From Maridesulfovibrio sp. (GTDB taxonomy: Bacteria > Desulfobacterota > Desulfovibrionia > Desulfovibrionales > Desulfovibrionaceae), in NCBI RefSeq assembly GCF_963678865.1, contig NZ_OY787459.1:2012501-2076500 (forward strand): DNA of 64,000 bases, given 5' to 3'. A model generated the notes under the pieces. The model made no database searches, was not told the DNA's origin, and saw only the letters and a program-made list of their open reading frames with translations. Within the stretch, counting starts at the first letter, position 1; every line of letters starts with the position of its first letter. Shown here piece by piece: positions 63,339 to 64,000 of this stretch. A program made the translations under genes and the position numbers.

Positions 63339-64000
63339 ATGATAGGACCATATATCAATGGAGCAGCACTGCTTGCGGGCAGTGTTGCCGGGGCTTTGAT
63401 CGGCCCGAAACTGAATGCCAACATCCGAACCCGCATGCCTATGGTTTTCGGTTGCGCTTCCATGGGACTTGGCGTGGCAATGATCGTAAAAGTAAAACTG
63501 CTGGCCCCGGTGATGCTCGCCCTTGTTGTCGGTTCACTGCTTGGCGAAATCATCCAGTTGGAAACTCTGGTTCAGAAAAGCGCAGCAAAGGCAAGGGTTG
63601 TGATTGAAAAAATGACCCGCCCCAGCGGCGACATTAATCAGGAAGAATTTCTGGATAAATTCGTGGCCCTGCTGGTCCTGTTCTGCATGAGCGGGACTGG
63701 AATCTACGGATCCATGACAGAAGGAATGACCGGGGACCCGACCCTGCTCATTGTCAAATCCATCCTTGATCTGTTTACCGCGCCCATATTCGCATCCACC
63801 ATGGGATTTACCGTTGGCATACTGGTCTTTCCGCAATTCATGATTCAAGGTTTGCTGTTTCTGGGAGCATCCATGATTCTACCCCTGACCACCCCGGACA
63901 TGTTGGCGGACTTCTCATCCTGCGGCGGGCTGATCATGCTGGCTACAGGCTTCCGTATCTGCGGCATCAAACAGTTTCCGGTGGCGAATATGATCCCGGC
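63339..64000 (+). CDS. DUF554 family membrane protein, 3' end cut by window
   Basis: A membrane protein that runs off the right edge; about 220 residues are visible from the ATG at 63339 and the frame is open throughout. It begins MIGPYINGAALLAGSVAGAL, then GPKLNANIRTRMPMVFG, and has repeated hydrophobic segments with small residues (LALVVGSLLGEIIQLE), consistent with DUF554 (YdfK-like). AAAGGA lies upstream of the start. No function is known to me. Confidence 0.8.
   Translation, partial: MIGPYINGAALLAGSVAGALIGPKLNANIRTRMPMVFGCASMGLGVAMIVKVKLLAPVMLALVVGSLLGEIIQLETLVQKSAAKARVVIEKMTRPSGDINQEEFLDKFVALLVLFCMSGTGIYGSMTEGMTGDPTLLIVKSILDLFTAPIFASTMGFTVGILVFPQFMIQGLLFLGASMILPLTTPDMLADFSSCGGLIMLATGFRICGIKQFPVANMIP

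Overview
The window reads as a stretch of a chromosome from a marine, sulfate-reducing Desulfovibrio-type bacterium (Desulfobacterota; something near Maridesulfovibrio is my inference). The grounds are the anaerobe-type nif operon with nifI1/nifI2 inside it, an aldehyde:ferredoxin oxidoreductase homologue, the dense two-component signalling genes, and a terminator-like repeat of a style I associate with these genomes. I see no rRNA, tRNA, CRISPR array, transposase or phage gene. Both window edges cut genes: fabG on the left and a DUF554 membrane protein on the right.

Region 1 (1-17975, all +) is one nearly gapless locus for a specialised type II fatty-acid/polyene-like lipid. It holds a FabG reductase, three ketosynthases, a chain-length-factor-like KS partner, two acyl carrier proteins, two hot-dog dehydratases, a thioesterase, an adenylate-forming ligase, a CrtI-like FAD oxidoreductase, a B12-binding radical SAM enzyme, a PlsC-type and an LpxL-type acyltransferase, a GT2-DUF2062 glycosyltransferase, a LolA-like carrier, an MMPL exporter and two lipoproteins. 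Most of this parts list matches aryl-polyene loci. The radical SAM/B12 enzyme and the CrtI-like oxidoreductase are what I recall from loci proposed for ladderane lipids. The product cannot be read from sequence, but assembly on ACP, attachment to a lipid and export toward the outer membrane are all represented.

Region 2 (17978-33875) is nitrogen fixation. nifV, with a coupled repeat protein, diverges from nifH-nifI1-nifI2-nifD-nifK-(NifB paralogue)-2Fe2S ferredoxin-GNAT-nifE-nifN-nifB. A secreted protein of unknown function and a NifA-type activator follow. Sigma-54 promoters are visible before nifH and before nifA (very close to its start codon), with a weaker one before nifV. A 14-bp TGT-N8-ACA element occurs both between nifV and nifH and upstream of nifA, and is a candidate activator site. 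The NifB paralogue has lost the radical SAM cysteines.

Region 3 (34085-48641) is metabolic: an AOR-family tungsten/molybdenum oxidoreductase, adenine deaminase (convergent), then a sugar locus. That locus contains galT, galK, a LacI-type repressor, galM, a complete glucose/galactose-type ABC importer, a PfkB sugar kinase and a D-lyxose/D-mannose isomerase. Together these would import hexoses and feed them to the Leloir pathway and to fructose 6-phosphate.

Region 4 (48711-61826, mostly -) is signal transduction: Hpt-REC, CheY-like proteins, two related histidine kinases, an HDOD protein, an HAD phosphatase, an HD-GYP response regulator and a 1776-residue BvgS-like hybrid kinase with four tandem periplasmic solute-binding domains. 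The right end (62166-64000) has a Crp/Fnr regulator, a DUF190 protein and the cut DUF554 protein.
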